64,000 bases of DNA, from positions 232,862-296,861 of the forward strand of contig NZ_BMQT01000007.1 of assembly GCF_014648255.1 (NCBI RefSeq). The letters are read 5' to 3'. This stretch comes from Nocardioides albus. GTDB lineage: Bacteria > Actinomycetota > Actinomycetes > Propionibacteriales > Nocardioidaceae. Position 1 is the stretch's first letter. Every line of letters starts with the position of its first letter. The notes beneath the pieces were generated by a model, which did not search any database, was not told the DNA's origin, and worked only from the letters and a program-made list of their open reading frames with translations. This document shows, one piece after another, positions 17,470 through 26,559 of this stretch. The position numbers were made by a program, and so were the translations under genes.

Positions 17470-18207
17470 ATGCAGCACGGGAGCAGGGGGGTGGCGCGGA
17501 TGGTCGGGGAGAAGCGCGACGGTCGGCAGGACCGGTGGAGCAAGCACAACGAGCAGCGCCGTCAGCAGATCATCGATGCCGCCATCGCGGTGATCGAGGC
17601 CGGTGAGCCCGGCGCCGACGTGCAGGTGCAGCAGATCGCGGTGCGCGCCGGTCTGTCGCGCACTGTCATCTACCGCCACTTCGAGGACCGAGCCGACCTC
17701 GACCGCGCCGTGCAGCAGGCGATCCTCGACGGGCTCTGGTCCGACCTGTTGCCCGGGATCACGCTCGACGGCACCGTGCCGCAGATCATCGAGCGGGTCA
17801 TCGGCACCTACGTCCGGTGGGCCAGGGCCCATCCTGCGCTCCACCTCGCGGCCGACCATGACATCGACGGTGGCGACGACGGTCCGCTGCAGCAGGGCAT
17901 GGAGCAGCTCGCCGGCCGGATCTCGGCGATCGTCGGCACCGCCGTCATCGCCCTCGGGGGCAAACCCACCGAGGAGGAGGCCGAGGCCCTCGACCCGCTG
18001 ATCTACGGCCTGGTCGGCGCGGTTTTCGGTGCCGTACGCCGGTGGCTGACCCGCACCGGCGAACGTCTGCCCGCCGAGACCCTGGAGCGGCTCACCGCCC
18101 AGTCGATCTGGTTCGTCATCGACGGCCATGCCCGCGGTTTCGGGATCGAGCTCGACCCCGACCTTCCTCTCGAGGAGCTGCTCTCCCAGGAGACGTTGGC
18201 CATCTGA
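17470..18207 (+). CDS. TetR-family transcriptional regulator
   Basis: Up to 245 aa. The N-terminal helix-turn-helix is VQQIAVRAGLSRTVIYRHFED (start of motif given in part), followed by an all-helical ligand domain. Starts at 17470 (ATG), 17491 (GTG, with GGGAG 8 nt upstream) and 17500 (ATG) are all possible; the GTG is attractive. It begins 25 bp after fprB, so it is the third gene of the diiron oxygenase operon. The likely role is autoregulation of that operon through the palindrome at 14650-14673, by inference. Confidence 0.88.
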   Translation: MQHGSRGVARMVGEKRDGRQDRWSKHNEQRRQQIIDAAIAVIEAGEPGADVQVQQIAVRAGLSRTVIYRHFEDRADLDRAVQQAILDGLWSDLLPGITLDGTVPQIIERVIGTYVRWARAHPALHLAADHDIDGGDDGPLQQGMEQLAGRISAIVGTAVIALGGKPTEEEAEALDPLIYGLVGAVFGAVRRWLTRTGERLPAETLERLTAQSIWFVIDGHARGFGIELDPDLPLEELLSQETLAI

Positions 18208-18230
18208 GCCCGACTCACCGGTGGGACCGA

Positions 18231-19592
18231 TCAGTCCAGATCGCGAGTCAGCTTCTCGACATCCTCTTCGTCGATCTCCCGATTGCGGGCCGCACGGGCG
18301 ATGAAGAACAGAATCGTTCCGAGGATGATGTAGCCGCCGCTGATCATCCACGTCACCGCGCTCTGCTGGGTCAGCAACGCCACGCTGGCGATGAGTGCCA
18401 GGATCGAGACGATCCTCGGTGCCGTGAAGTGGTCGTGTGCGACGACGTCCTTCTTGAGCACCAGCGCCGAGATGTTCGCCGAGATGAACACCAGCACGAG
18501 CAGCAGCACGGTGGTGTCGGCCAGGGTGCCGACGTCGCCGATGAAGCTCATGGCCATGGTGGCTGCTCCGACCACGAGGATCGCCACCCATGGGGTCCGC
18601 CGTGTCGGTGCCACCTGGCCGAACATCCGCGGCAGCAGGTTCGCCTCCGCCAGTCCGTAGGTGGCGCGACTCGCCATCACCATGAACAGCAGCGCGCCGT
18701 TGCCGATCGCGATCAGGGCGATGAGCGAGAACAGCCAGGACGGGAAACCGAAGCCGGAGGCGGTGATCACCTCGAGGAGCGGAGCCTCGGAGCTGGCCAG
18801 CTGCTCGGTGGGCACGACGATGGACGCGCCGATGGCGATCGCCAGATAGACGACACCGGCGGTGAGGATGGCGCCGAACAACGCTCGGGGGTAGGCGCGG
18901 CTGGGGTGCTTGACCTCTTCGGCCATGTTGGCTGCGGCCTCGAACCCGAGGAACGAGAAGAACGCTGTGACGGTCGCCGCGAAGGCACCCTGCAGCGGTG
19001 TGACGCCGTCGGCGAAGGTGGTCAGCCGAGACACGTCTCCGTCGCCGTTGCCGAAGACCATGGCGGCCACCACGATGATGATGATCAGGCCGGTCATCTC
19101 GATCAGCGTCGCGCCGACGTTGGCCATCATCGACTCGCGCACGCCGCGGAGGTTGATCACCACCAGCAGCCCGATGAAGACAAGCGTGACCGGCCCCTGC
19201 GGGAGGTCGACCAGGTCTTGGAGGTAGTCACCCGCGAAGGCGTTGGCCAGCGCTGCGGACGTGGTGATTCCCGAGGACAACATCAAGAAGCCGATCAGGA
19301 ACGTGACGTAGTCCTTGTTGAACGCCCGCTCCGCATACCTCGCCGCGCCGCCGGCGTGTGGGTACTTCGTGATCAGCTCCGCGTAGGTGCCGGCCGTCAG
19401 GAGCGCCAGGATCAGCGCCAGGATCAACGGCAACCAGATGGCGCCGCCGACATCTTGGGCCATGCTGCCGACCAGGGTGTAGATCCCCGCACCGAGGGTG
19501 TCGCCCACGATGAAGAAGAACAACAGCCAGGTCGTGATGCCGCGCGTGAGCTTGGTCTTCGGTTCGTCGGAATCCTTGAATGTCTCCCCCAT
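18231..19592 (-). CDS. APC-superfamily amino acid permease
   Basis: About 453 aa with roughly twelve hydrophobic helices. Near the N-terminus, helix 1 contains the broken-helix signature GAGIYTLVG that binds substrate in APC transporters. YPHAGGAARYAERAF and GFEAAANMAEE are further family motifs. It probably imports amino acids with H+ or by exchange; the substrate is not predictable. The ATG at 19592 is my choice, with an upstream GTG at 19610 as an alternative; neither has a clear ribosome-binding site. It converges on the TetR gene with a 23-bp gap. Confidence 0.9.
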   Translation of the reverse strand: MGETFKDSDEPKTKLTRGITTWLLFFFIVGDTLGAGIYTLVGSMAQDVGGAIWLPLILALILALLTAGTYAELITKYPHAGGAARYAERAFNKDYVTFLIGFLMLSSGITTSAALANAFAGDYLQDLVDLPQGPVTLVFIGLLVVINLRGVRESMMANVGATLIEMTGLIIIIVVAAMVFGNGDGDVSRLTTFADGVTPLQGAFAATVTAFFSFLGFEAAANMAEEVKHPSRAYPRALFGAILTAGVVYLAIAIGASIVVPTEQLASSEAPLLEVITASGFGFPSWLFSLIALIAIGNGALLFMVMASRATYGLAEANLLPRMFGQVAPTRRTPWVAILVVGAATMAMSFIGDVGTLADTTVLLLVLVFISANISALVLKKDVVAHDHFTAPRIVSILALIASVALLTQQSAVTWMISGGYIILGTILFFIARAARNREIDEEDVEKLTRDLD

Positions 19593-19751
19593 CTCTGCAC
19601 AGTGCCACACGGACGGCGTCGGAAAGCGTGGCCGGAGGAGACAACGAGGTTAAAGAAATTGTTGGTCCGGGTCGTGCGAACCGCTGGCCCGTCGTACGAC
19701 AGCGGATAACCTGGCGGGGTATCGCTCCAGCCGCGCAGCCCAGGAGAAGAC

Positions 19752-20813
19752 ATGTCGTACCAGCACCGAATCTCGATCGCCGTCACCGCGGGCCTGGCGG
19801 CCACCGCCGCGTTCGCCGTCCCGCTGAGCCCAGCCACAGCGGCCCCGGGCAGCGGCTCCTCCGAGGGCACCGCCAGCGTCTTCATGGTCAACCCGATCCA
19901 GTCCAGCAACGACCAGAGTCTGACCGACCAGAAGGACGCCGCGAGCGCCGTCCCGGCCAGCGCCTACGCCCAGGTGCCGCTGACCCACCTGGACGGCTCG
20001 GGCTACCTGCGCGGCGACTACGCCGTCGTCGAGTCGAGCACCGGCACCCCGGCGTACTCCTCGACCAACAGCTACTCCTACAACCGCCACCAGGACCAGT
20101 TCGAGCAGGTCATGGGCTACTTCTGGGTCACCCGCGCGCAGACTTACCTGCACACGCTCGGCTTCGGCGAGACGCTCCCGGGCGTCCTGAACGAGCCGTT
20201 CTCGGTCAAGATCAACCAGTACGGCGGCGACAACTCCTACCAGACCGACAAGCCCTTCCGGATCCGGCTGGGCAAGGGCGGGGTCGACGACGCCGAGGAC
20301 GCCGAGGTGATCGTCCACGAGTACGGCCACGCCGTCCACGCCGACCAGGTGCCCGGCTACGGCGGCAGCCTCGACGCCGGCGCGATCGGGGAGTCGTTCG
20401 GCGACTACCTCGCCGTGACCGTCGGGCTCGACGCCGCCTCGGAGTTCGGCTGGCCGGTCGCCGCCAACCCGGCCTGCCCGATGGACTGGGACTCGGCCTC
20501 CTACACCGCCGCACCGCACTGCATCCGCAGCTTCGACCTCGACCTGACCCTCGAGGACCGCCGCAACCAGGTGCACTACGACGGCCAGATCTGGAGCCAG
20601 GCGCTGTGGGAGATCCGCGAGGGCTACGAAGCGCTCGGTCTCTCCACCCGCGACTGGGACACCACGCTGATCTACTCCCAGTTCTCCTACGCCCCGGACA
20701 CCAGCTTCCAGGCCGCGGCCGCTGAGACGTACGCCGCAGCGGCTGCTCGCGACGGCCAGGCGGCCGCCGATCTGGTCCGTGACCGGTTCGCTGCCCGGGG
20801 GATCACCTTCTGA
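19752..20813 (+). CDS. Secreted gluzincin metalloprotease (M36-like)
   Basis: 353 aa with a clear Sec signal peptide (positively charged MSYQHR, hydrophobic core, likely cleavage after ATA at residue 30). The zinc-binding HEYGH motif is at residues 189-193 and the third ligand Glu is in GAIGESFGDYL (Glu214), spaced as in gluzincins such as fungalysin (M36) and thermolysin relatives. There is no clear N-terminal propeptide, which is odd for M36. The ATG is preceded by AGGAGA. It stands alone; it converges on the response regulator with only 16 bp between. Confidence 0.82.
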   Translation: MSYQHRISIAVTAGLAATAAFAVPLSPATAAPGSGSSEGTASVFMVNPIQSSNDQSLTDQKDAASAVPASAYAQVPLTHLDGSGYLRGDYAVVESSTGTPAYSSTNSYSYNRHQDQFEQVMGYFWVTRAQTYLHTLGFGETLPGVLNEPFSVKINQYGGDNSYQTDKPFRIRLGKGGVDDAEDAEVIVHEYGHAVHADQVPGYGGSLDAGAIGESFGDYLAVTVGLDAASEFGWPVAANPACPMDWDSASYTAAPHCIRSFDLDLTLEDRRNQVHYDGQIWSQALWEIREGYEALGLSTRDWDTTLIYSQFSYAPDTSFQAAAAETYAAAAARDGQAAADLVRDRFAARGITF

Positions 20814-20829
20814 TCCTCACGCCGATCCG

Positions 20830-21504
20830 CTACGCCTCGCGCAGGTAGGCGAGGACGGCGGAGACGCGTCGGTCGGTGGTGGGGTCGAGCCGGAGCTTGG
20901 CGAAGATGTTGCCGACGTGCTTGCGCACGGCGGCCTCGGAGACGAACAGCGCGGCGGCGATGCTGCCGTTGGTGCGCCCCTCGGCCATCAGGGCCAGGAC
21001 CTCACGCTCGCGCTCGGAGAGCACGTCGAGCGGACCGTCGGGCTGGTGCCGGCTGAGGAGGCCGCGTACGACCTGGGGGTCGACGACGGTCTCCCCGCCG
21101 GCCACCCGGTCCAGGCTGTCGAGGAAGTCCCGGACGTGGCCGACCCGGTCCTTGAGCAGGTAGCCGATGCCGCCGCCACCGGTGGTGTCCAGGAGCTCGG
21201 CGAGGTAGGCGTCGGCGACGTACGCCGAGAGCACCAGGACGGCCAGGTCGCGGTGCCGCCGGCGGAGCTCGGCGGCGGCCCGCAGCCCCTCGTCGGTGTG
21301 GGTCGGCGGCATCCGGATGTCGGTGATGACCACGTCGGGGCGGGTGTGGTCGGTGAACGCGAGCAGGGCTTCCGCGTCGCCGACCGCGGCGATGACCTCG
21401 TGGCCGGCTCGCTCGAGGATGGCGAGGAGGCCTTCGCGCAGCAGCGCGGCGTCCTCGGCCAGGACGATCCTCAGGCCGATCCTCAGGGGAGCACGGTCGG
21501 GCAC
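20830..21504 (-). CDS. NarL/LuxR-family response regulator
   Basis: 224 aa. The receiver domain has Asp62 in VVITDIRMPP as phospho-acceptor; the C-terminal LuxR helix-turn-helix has LSEREREVLALMAEGRTNG and EAAVRKHVGNIFAKL. The chosen start overlaps the kinase gene by 22 bp, so a slightly later start is possible. Together with the kinase it faces away from the ABC exporter at 22867-25538, the likely target. Confidence 0.92.
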   Translation of the reverse strand: MPDRAPLRIGLRIVLAEDAALLREGLLAILERAGHEVIAAVGDAEALLAFTDHTRPDVVITDIRMPPTHTDEGLRAAAELRRRHRDLAVLVLSAYVADAYLAELLDTTGGGGIGYLLKDRVGHVRDFLDSLDRVAGGETVVDPQVVRGLLSRHQPDGPLDVLSEREREVLALMAEGRTNGSIAAALFVSEAAVRKHVGNIFAKLRLDPTTDRRVSAVLAYLREA

Positions 21505-22757
21505 GTCATCCTCACTTCCGTCGGTCCGCCCGGTGGGCTGGTGACCTCCAGGGTGCCGTCCAGGGCAGCCAGCCGGGTGGCCAGACCGGCCAGCCCGCCG
21601 CCGGGACGTACGGCGGCGCCGCCGGCCCCATCATCGCGTACGCCGACCACGAGCCGGTCACCGACGACCTGCCCCTGGACGCGGGCCGAGTGGGCGCCGG
21701 CATGGCGGATCGTGTTGGTGAGCGCCTCGGCGACGACGAAGTACGCCGCGGCCTCGACCGGCGCCGGCAGCCGGTCGTCCACCCGCAGGTCGACCGAGAC
21801 CGGCAGCCCGGCGGCGTCGGCGAGCTCGCGGACCGCAGCGGTGAGGCCGTGGTCGACCAGCACCCGAGGATGGATCCCGCGGACGGTGGCGCGAAGCTCG
21901 GCCAGCGCCGTCTCGGCCTGGGCGTGGGCCTGCCGGACGAGGTCGAGCCCGGCGCCCTCGGGCACCTCGAGCTCGGCCAGGCCGAGCGTCATGGTCAGCG
22001 CGACCAGGCGCTGCTGCGCGCCGTCGTGGAGGTCGCGCTCGATCCTGCTGCGTTCGGTCTCGAAGGCGTCGACGAGGTCGACACGGGACCGGCGCAGGTC
22101 GGCGACGGCCGCGGCCAGCCGGGCGTGGGCCGGTTCGAGCAGGAGCCGCGCCAGGCTCGCCTGGGCGGCGGCGAGGAGGGTGGCGGCGTACAGGCCGGCG
22201 ATCAGCAGCACCAGCCCGGGGACCACTGCGATCCAGGCCTCCGCCGGCGTGGTGAGCTGCCAGGGGCCGAACGCGACGGGACCGCCGAGCCGGACCAGGA
22301 GCGGGGCGAGCACGAGCACCCCCGGGATGGTGATGATCAGGTTGAGCGCGACGGCGTCGACCAGCCACAGCACCGTGGCGACCAGCACCGTGTAGCCGAC
22401 CTCGGGCCCGGAGATCCGCAGTCGGCGCAGTGCCCGGAGCCGGTCGCCCCAGGCGATCGGCTGCGGCGGCTCGGCCGGGCCGGGACGGGCCTCGGGGAGG
22501 ATCAGCCGGAGGCGTAGCCGCTCCACGTCGGCGACGAGCGCCGCCAGCAGCGGGATCCCGGCGAGGACCAGCACGCCGACCAGGAGGATCAGGGTGAGCA
22601 GTCCGACGCCGACCAGGAGGAACAGAGCGACGGCGACGACGAGACCGACCAGAGCACCGGAGGCCAGGTAGGCCAGGGCGCGCCAGGGCCAGCTGGAGGC
22701 GAGCAGGCGCCAGGGCGAGGAGCGCAGCGCGGCCCAGACGTCGGGTGGTGGTCTCAT
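21483..22757 (-). CDS. Sensor histidine kinase (HisKA_3 type)
   Basis: About 424 aa from the ATG at 22757. Hydrophobic clusters lie at residues 27-75 and 118-200, then the dimerisation motif RIERDLHDGAQQR with His244, and a HATPase domain with VRDDGAGG and GGGLAGLATRLAALDG. The N-terminal membrane part has the common putative-sensor look of DesK-like kinases. It is cognate to the following response regulator. The promoter region (about 110 bp) is shared divergently with the ABC ATPase gene. Confidence 0.9.
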   Translation of the reverse strand: MRPPPDVWAALRSSPWRLLASSWPWRALAYLASGALVGLVVAVALFLLVGVGLLTLILLVGVLVLAGIPLLAALVADVERLRLRLILPEARPGPAEPPQPIAWGDRLRALRRLRISGPEVGYTVLVATVLWLVDAVALNLIITIPGVLVLAPLLVRLGGPVAFGPWQLTTPAEAWIAVVPGLVLLIAGLYAATLLAAAQASLARLLLEPAHARLAAAVADLRRSRVDLVDAFETERSRIERDLHDGAQQRLVALTMTLGLAELEVPEGAGLDLVRQAHAQAETALAELRATVRGIHPRVLVDHGLTAAVRELADAAGLPVSVDLRVDDRLPAPVEAAAYFVVAEALTNTIRHAGAHSARVQGQVVGDRLVVGVRDDGAGGAAVRPGGGLAGLATRLAALDGTLEVTSPPGGPTEVRMTCPTVLP

Positions 22758-22866
22758 GACTCTCGAGCCTAGGCACTCAGCACCCCAGGGCGGGTAGCGC
22801 ACGCGCTACCTCGTCGTGGCGGCCGCGCCCGTGTGCGCGCCGCGTACGAGGCGTTTGCTGGAAACC

Positions 22867-23658
22867 ATGACCGCCACCTTCCCGGCCGCTGTCCATGCGC
22901 CCCGGCCGCCCGGCCCGCCCGCCGTCGTGCTCGACGACGTCACCCGCACCTACCGGTCCGGCTCCGGCACGGTCCACGCCCTGCGAGGCGTGAGCCATGC
23001 CTTCGCCGCCGGGACGTTCACCGCGATCATGGGGCCGTCGGGATCGGGCAAGTCCACCCTGATGCAGATCGCCGCCGGCCTCGACCGGCCGACCCGGGGT
23101 AGCGTCCAGGTCGCCGGTACCGGCCTGGCCGGCTTGAACCGGACGACCCTGACGAGGCTGCGCCGACAGATGATGGGCTTCGTCTTCCAGCAGTACAACC
23201 TGCTCGACGCCCTCACGGCGTATGACAACGTCGCCCTTCCCGCCCGTCTCGCCGGAAGGCGCCCGAACCGGGCCGAGGTGATCGGGGCTCTCGAGCAGGT
23301 CGGTCTGCACGGGCTCGCCCGGAGGCGGCCGCCGGAGCTCTCCGGCGGCCAGCAGCAGCGCGTCGCCATCGCGCGTGCGCTGCACGCCCGGCCCGCGGTG
23401 CTCTTCGCCGACGAGCCCACCGGTGCGCTGGACCGCCACGCCGGACGTGACGTGCTCGAGCTGCTGCGGAACCTCGTCGACGCGCCGGTCACTCACGGGC
23501 CGGCGCAGACGGTCGTGATGGTCACCCACGACCCGCTCGCCGCCTCGTACGCCGACAGCGTGCTGTTCCTCGCCGACGGCCAGGTCGTCGGGCAGATGGA
23601 GCGCAGCGACGCCGCCCGGATCGCCGCCCGCATGGCCGAGCTGGAGCCCGTGCGATGA
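22867..23658 (+). CDS. ABC transporter ATP-binding protein (MacB/LolD type)
   Basis: 263 aa. Walker [11 protein letters not shown]-loop FVFQQYNLL, signature [15 protein letters not shown], Walker [14 protein letters not shown]. This is the MacB/LolD/FtsE class that works with FtsX-type mechanotransmission permeases. The ATG at 22867 begins [12 protein letters not shown]; an upstream in-frame ATG is out of family. Its stop overlaps the permease start by 4 bp. The adjacent divergent two-component system suggests induction by an envelope stress or peptide, by inference. Confidence 0.93.
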   Translation: MTATFPAAVHAPRPPGPPAVVLDDVTRTYRSGSGTVHALRGVSHAFAAGTFTAIMGPSGSGKSTLMQIAAGLDRPTRGSVQVAGTGLAGLNRTTLTRLRRQMMGFVFQQYNLLDALTAYDNVALPARLAGRRPNRAEVIGALEQVGLHGLARRRPPELSGGQQQRVAIARALHARPAVLFADEPTGALDRHAGRDVLELLRNLVDAPVTHGPAQTVVMVTHDPLAASYADSVLFLADGQVVGQMERSDAARIAARMAELEPVR

Positions 23659-25538
23659 GCGTCGTCTCGCTGGCCGCGCACAGCCTGAAGACCCTGCGCC
23701 AGTCGTGGCCCCCGTACGCCGGGGCAGCCGTCGCCCTCGCCGGCGGCATCGCCCTGATCACCCTCGCCACCAACATGCTGGGAGCGCTCGGCACGGCCAC
23801 CGAGGGGCTCGACCCGCAGACCCGGACGCAGATCGACGACCTCGGGTCGCTGTTCGGGATCATGGCCGGCATCTCGCTCTTCCTGGCGCTCTTCGTGGTC
23901 TCCTCGACCTTCGGTTTCGTGGTGGCCACCCGGCGCCGAGAGCTCGGCCTGCTCCGCCTGCTCGGCGCCACCCCGTGCCAGGTGCGGACCCTGCTGCTCG
24001 GAGAGGCGCTCGCCGTCGCGGCGGTCGGCACCGTCGCGGGCTGCCTGCTCGGCACCGCCGTCACGGTGCCGGTACTGCACGTCCTGCACCAGGCAGGGGT
24101 CACGCCGGTCCTGCTCGCGATGCCGAGCCAGAGCATCGGGTGGGCGATCGCCGCCTCCTGCGGTGTCGGGGTCGCGCTGGTCGGGGCCTGGCGCGCGGGC
24201 GCCCGGGCGGGACGTACGCAGCCGGTCGAAGCGCTCCGCGACGCGGTCCTCGAGCGCCGACGGCCCACCGTGATCCAGGCGGTGGTCACTCTCACCGCGG
24301 CCGCCGCGCTGGTCGCGACCGCCGTGTTCGCCTCCGGGATGCCGCTGCTGTTCGCCCTGCTCGTGGGCATGTTCCTGCCGATCGTCGCGGTGATCGGGGC
24401 CAACGCGGTGGGCGGCCTGCTCTACACCGAGCTCGCCGCCCTCGCTGGTGCCGCGGTGGCGGGACGGGACCCGTCGGCGCACCTGGCCCGCGACCTCGCC
24501 CGCACCAGCAGCCGGATGACCGCCGCGGTGGCGGCGCCGGTGGTGGCCATCATGGCGGTGGCCGGCTCGATGGTGCTCGCGGTCGGTGCGACGGCCGACT
24601 GGAGCGAGGGCGCCGACCGGGCCGCGCTCAGGTCGGAGCTGGTCGTCGAGCAGGCAGAGCGCCCGGAGCGGATCCAGGATGTGCCCGGGGTGGGCGTGAG
24701 CGACGTACGGCGCACGGCTCAGGTCGGGTTCGGGGGCGGTCCCGAGGACGTCGAAGTCGTCGACGTCTCGAGCGCGGCCGCCACGCGGAGCCTGCAGGCG
24801 ACCCGGGGGAGTCTCGACGACCTGCACGGCCGGGCGATGGCGGTCACCGCCTCCTACGTCACCGACCTCGGCGGCCGGGTCGGCCAGACCCGACGGATGC
24901 GCATCGACGGCCGGCTCGTCAAGGTGCGCCTGGTCGCGGTCGTCCCTGACGCCCCGAACCTGTGGAGCGACATCATCGTGCCCGACGACCTGCCACGCAT
25001 CGACCGGGTCGCCCGCGACACCGGAACGGTCTTCGTACGCACCGACGCCGGCGCGGATGTCGTGGAGACCGCACGGTCGATCCGGGAGACCGGCGCCGAG
25101 GTGAGCACCGGCGAGGAGTGGGTCGGCACGGTATCGGCCGAGGCGCGCGAGATGAACACCGTCGTTCTCTGGGTGATGCTCGGCCCGGCCGGGGTCTACG
25201 CCGCGATCGCGGCCATCAACGCCGTCCTGATCGGGGCGAGCCAGCGCCGCCGCCAGACCGCCACCGCCCGGCTCCTCGGTGCCACCCCGGCACAGGTGCG
25301 CCGGACCGCGCTCTGGGAGACGGTGTTCACCGGCGCCGGCGCGCTGCTCGTCGGGGGCTCGATCACCGCCTTCACCGGATGGCTGATGCGGGAGGCGGTC
25401 GTACGCGACGTGCCCGGCGCACCGTTGACGTTCCCCTGGCAGGCCCTCTCCGGGATCACGGCGGCCTGCCTGCTCGTGCTGATCGCCGCAGCGGTCGCTG
25501 GGGCGTACGCGCTGCGGGAGGGGGAAGTGCCGACCTGA
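23655..25538 (+). CDS. FtsX-like ABC transporter permease
   Basis: 627 aa with two FtsX domains, one in each half. An N-terminal helix is followed by helices around residues 65-200, more helices in the middle (about 215-310), a soluble extracytoplasmic domain (about 320-480), and three C-terminal helices. The phrases RRRELGLLRLLGATPCQVR and RRRQTATARLLGATPAQVR mark the two coupling regions. This is the peptide or lipoprotein exporter subunit of the ABC pair; the cargo is unknown. Confidence 0.92.
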   Translation: MSVVSLAAHSLKTLRQSWPPYAGAAVALAGGIALITLATNMLGALGTATEGLDPQTRTQIDDLGSLFGIMAGISLFLALFVVSSTFGFVVATRRRELGLLRLLGATPCQVRTLLLGEALAVAAVGTVAGCLLGTAVTVPVLHVLHQAGVTPVLLAMPSQSIGWAIAASCGVGVALVGAWRAGARAGRTQPVEALRDAVLERRRPTVIQAVVTLTAAAALVATAVFASGMPLLFALLVGMFLPIVAVIGANAVGGLLYTELAALAGAAVAGRDPSAHLARDLARTSSRMTAAVAAPVVAIMAVAGSMVLAVGATADWSEGADRAALRSELVVEQAERPERIQDVPGVGVSDVRRTAQVGFGGGPEDVEVVDVSSAAATRSLQATRGSLDDLHGRAMAVTASYVTDLGGRVGQTRRMRIDGRLVKVRLVAVVPDAPNLWSDIIVPDDLPRIDRVARDTGTVFVRTDAGADVVETARSIRETGAEVSTGEEWVGTVSAEAREMNTVVLWVMLGPAGVYAAIAAINAVLIGASQRRRQTATARLLGATPAQVRRTALWETVFTGAGALLVGGSITAFTGWLMREAVVRDVPGAPLTFPWQALSGITAACLLVLIAAAVAGAYALREGEVPT

Positions 25539-25569
25539 GCCTGTTCGGGGGTTAAGTAGTGTTTGCCGC

Positions 25570-26115
25570 GTGACAGACATGGACGGCGTACTCACCCAAG
25601 ACGGGATCGGCGAGGGCGACGGGCTGGAGCGACTGTGGACGCCCTACCGGATGGCCTACATCCGCGGTGAGAACAAGCCCAGCGACCCCTCGTCGACGAG
25701 CTGCCCGTTCTGCCGGGTGCCGACGCTCGATGACGCCGAGGGCCTGGTCGTCCACCGCGGCGAGACCTGCTTCGTGGTGCTCAACCTCTACCCGTACGCC
25801 CCGGGCCACATGATGGTCTGCCCCTACCGTCACATCGCCGGCTACGTCGAGACCACCGACGAGGAGGCCGCCGAGATGGCGATCCTGACCAAGCAGGCGG
25901 TCCGGACCCTCGCCGGCGTCTCGCAGGCCGAGGGCTTCAACATCGGCATGAACCAGGGCACCGCCGGCGGCGCCGGGATCGCCGCTCACCTGCACCAGCA
26001 CATCGTGCCGCGCTGGGTCGGCGACCAGAACTTCATGCCGATCATCGGCCGCACCAAGACCCTGCCTCAACTGCTGACCGACACCCGTGACCTGCTGGCG
26101 AAGGCGTGGGCGTAG
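25570..26115 (+). CDS. HIT-family protein (Ap4A phosphorylase-like)
   Basis: 181 aa nucleotide hydrolase/phosphorylase. The histidine triad is HLHQHIVPRW near the C-terminus, with an N-terminal SCPFCRVP Cys pair and NLYPYAPGHMMVCPYRH. It is the likely orthologue of the HIT gene that in mycobacteria (Rv2613c) lies between thrS and pgsA and is described as a diadenosine tetraphosphate phosphorylase. Here those neighbours are about 12 and 19 kb away. The start is a GTG at 25570, with an ATG at 25579 as an alternative. Confidence 0.9.
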   Translation: MTDMDGVLTQDGIGEGDGLERLWTPYRMAYIRGENKPSDPSSTSCPFCRVPTLDDAEGLVVHRGETCFVVLNLYPYAPGHMMVCPYRHIAGYVETTDEEAAEMAILTKQAVRTLAGVSQAEGFNIGMNQGTAGGAGIAAHLHQHIVPRWVGDQNFMPIIGRTKTLPQLLTDTRDLLAKAWA

Positions 26116-26154
26116 CCGGTGCTCGCCGAGAGCACCCGAGAGGAAACCCAACCC

Positions 26155-26559
26155 ATGTCAGACATCTGCATCTCCACCGACCAGGCCCCTGCCCCCGCGC
26201 ACACCTTCTCCCAAGGCGTCGTCCGCGGCGGCCTGATCCAGGTCTCCGGCCAGGGCCCCGTCGACCCCGCCACCAACGAATACCTGTTCCCTGGCGACGT
26301 CAAGGCGCAGACCGTACGCACGCTGCAGAACGTCGAGGCGATCCTGGCCGCCGGCGGCGCCGGCTTCGAGGACGTCCTGATGCTCCGCGTCTACCTGACG
26401 ACCCGGGACGACTTCGCGGCGATGAACGAGGCCTACGGTGAGTTCATCGGCTCGCGGGTCGCCGAGGGCGGCATCCTCCCGTGCCGTACGACCGTGATGA
26501 CCGGGCTGCCGCGCGAGGAGATGCTCGTCGAGATCGACGCGCTCGCCGTCGCCCGCTAA
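26155..26559 (+). CDS. RidA/YjgF-family enamine/imine deaminase
   Basis: 134 aa, the usual length of the family. RidA proteins hydrolyse reactive 2-aminoacrylate and related enamines from PLP-dependent reactions. Visible motifs include GLIQVSGQGPVDP, QTVRTLQNVEAIL, RVYLTTRDDFAAMN and a C-terminal VEIDALAV. The ATG at 26155 follows GAGAGGA. It lies 39 bp after the HIT gene and is probably co-transcribed. Its end overlaps the stop of the convergent acyltransferase by 4 bp. Confidence 0.9.
   Translation: MSDICISTDQAPAPAHTFSQGVVRGGLIQVSGQGPVDPATNEYLFPGDVKAQTVRTLQNVEAILAAGGAGFEDVLMLRVYLTTRDDFAAMNEAYGEFIGSRVAEGGILPCRTTVMTGLPREEMLVEIDALAVAR

Noticed and set aside
15756-17549. Long minus-strand frame opposite fprB
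   Set aside because: Shadow of a gene whose cluster-binding and FAD motifs are unambiguous.
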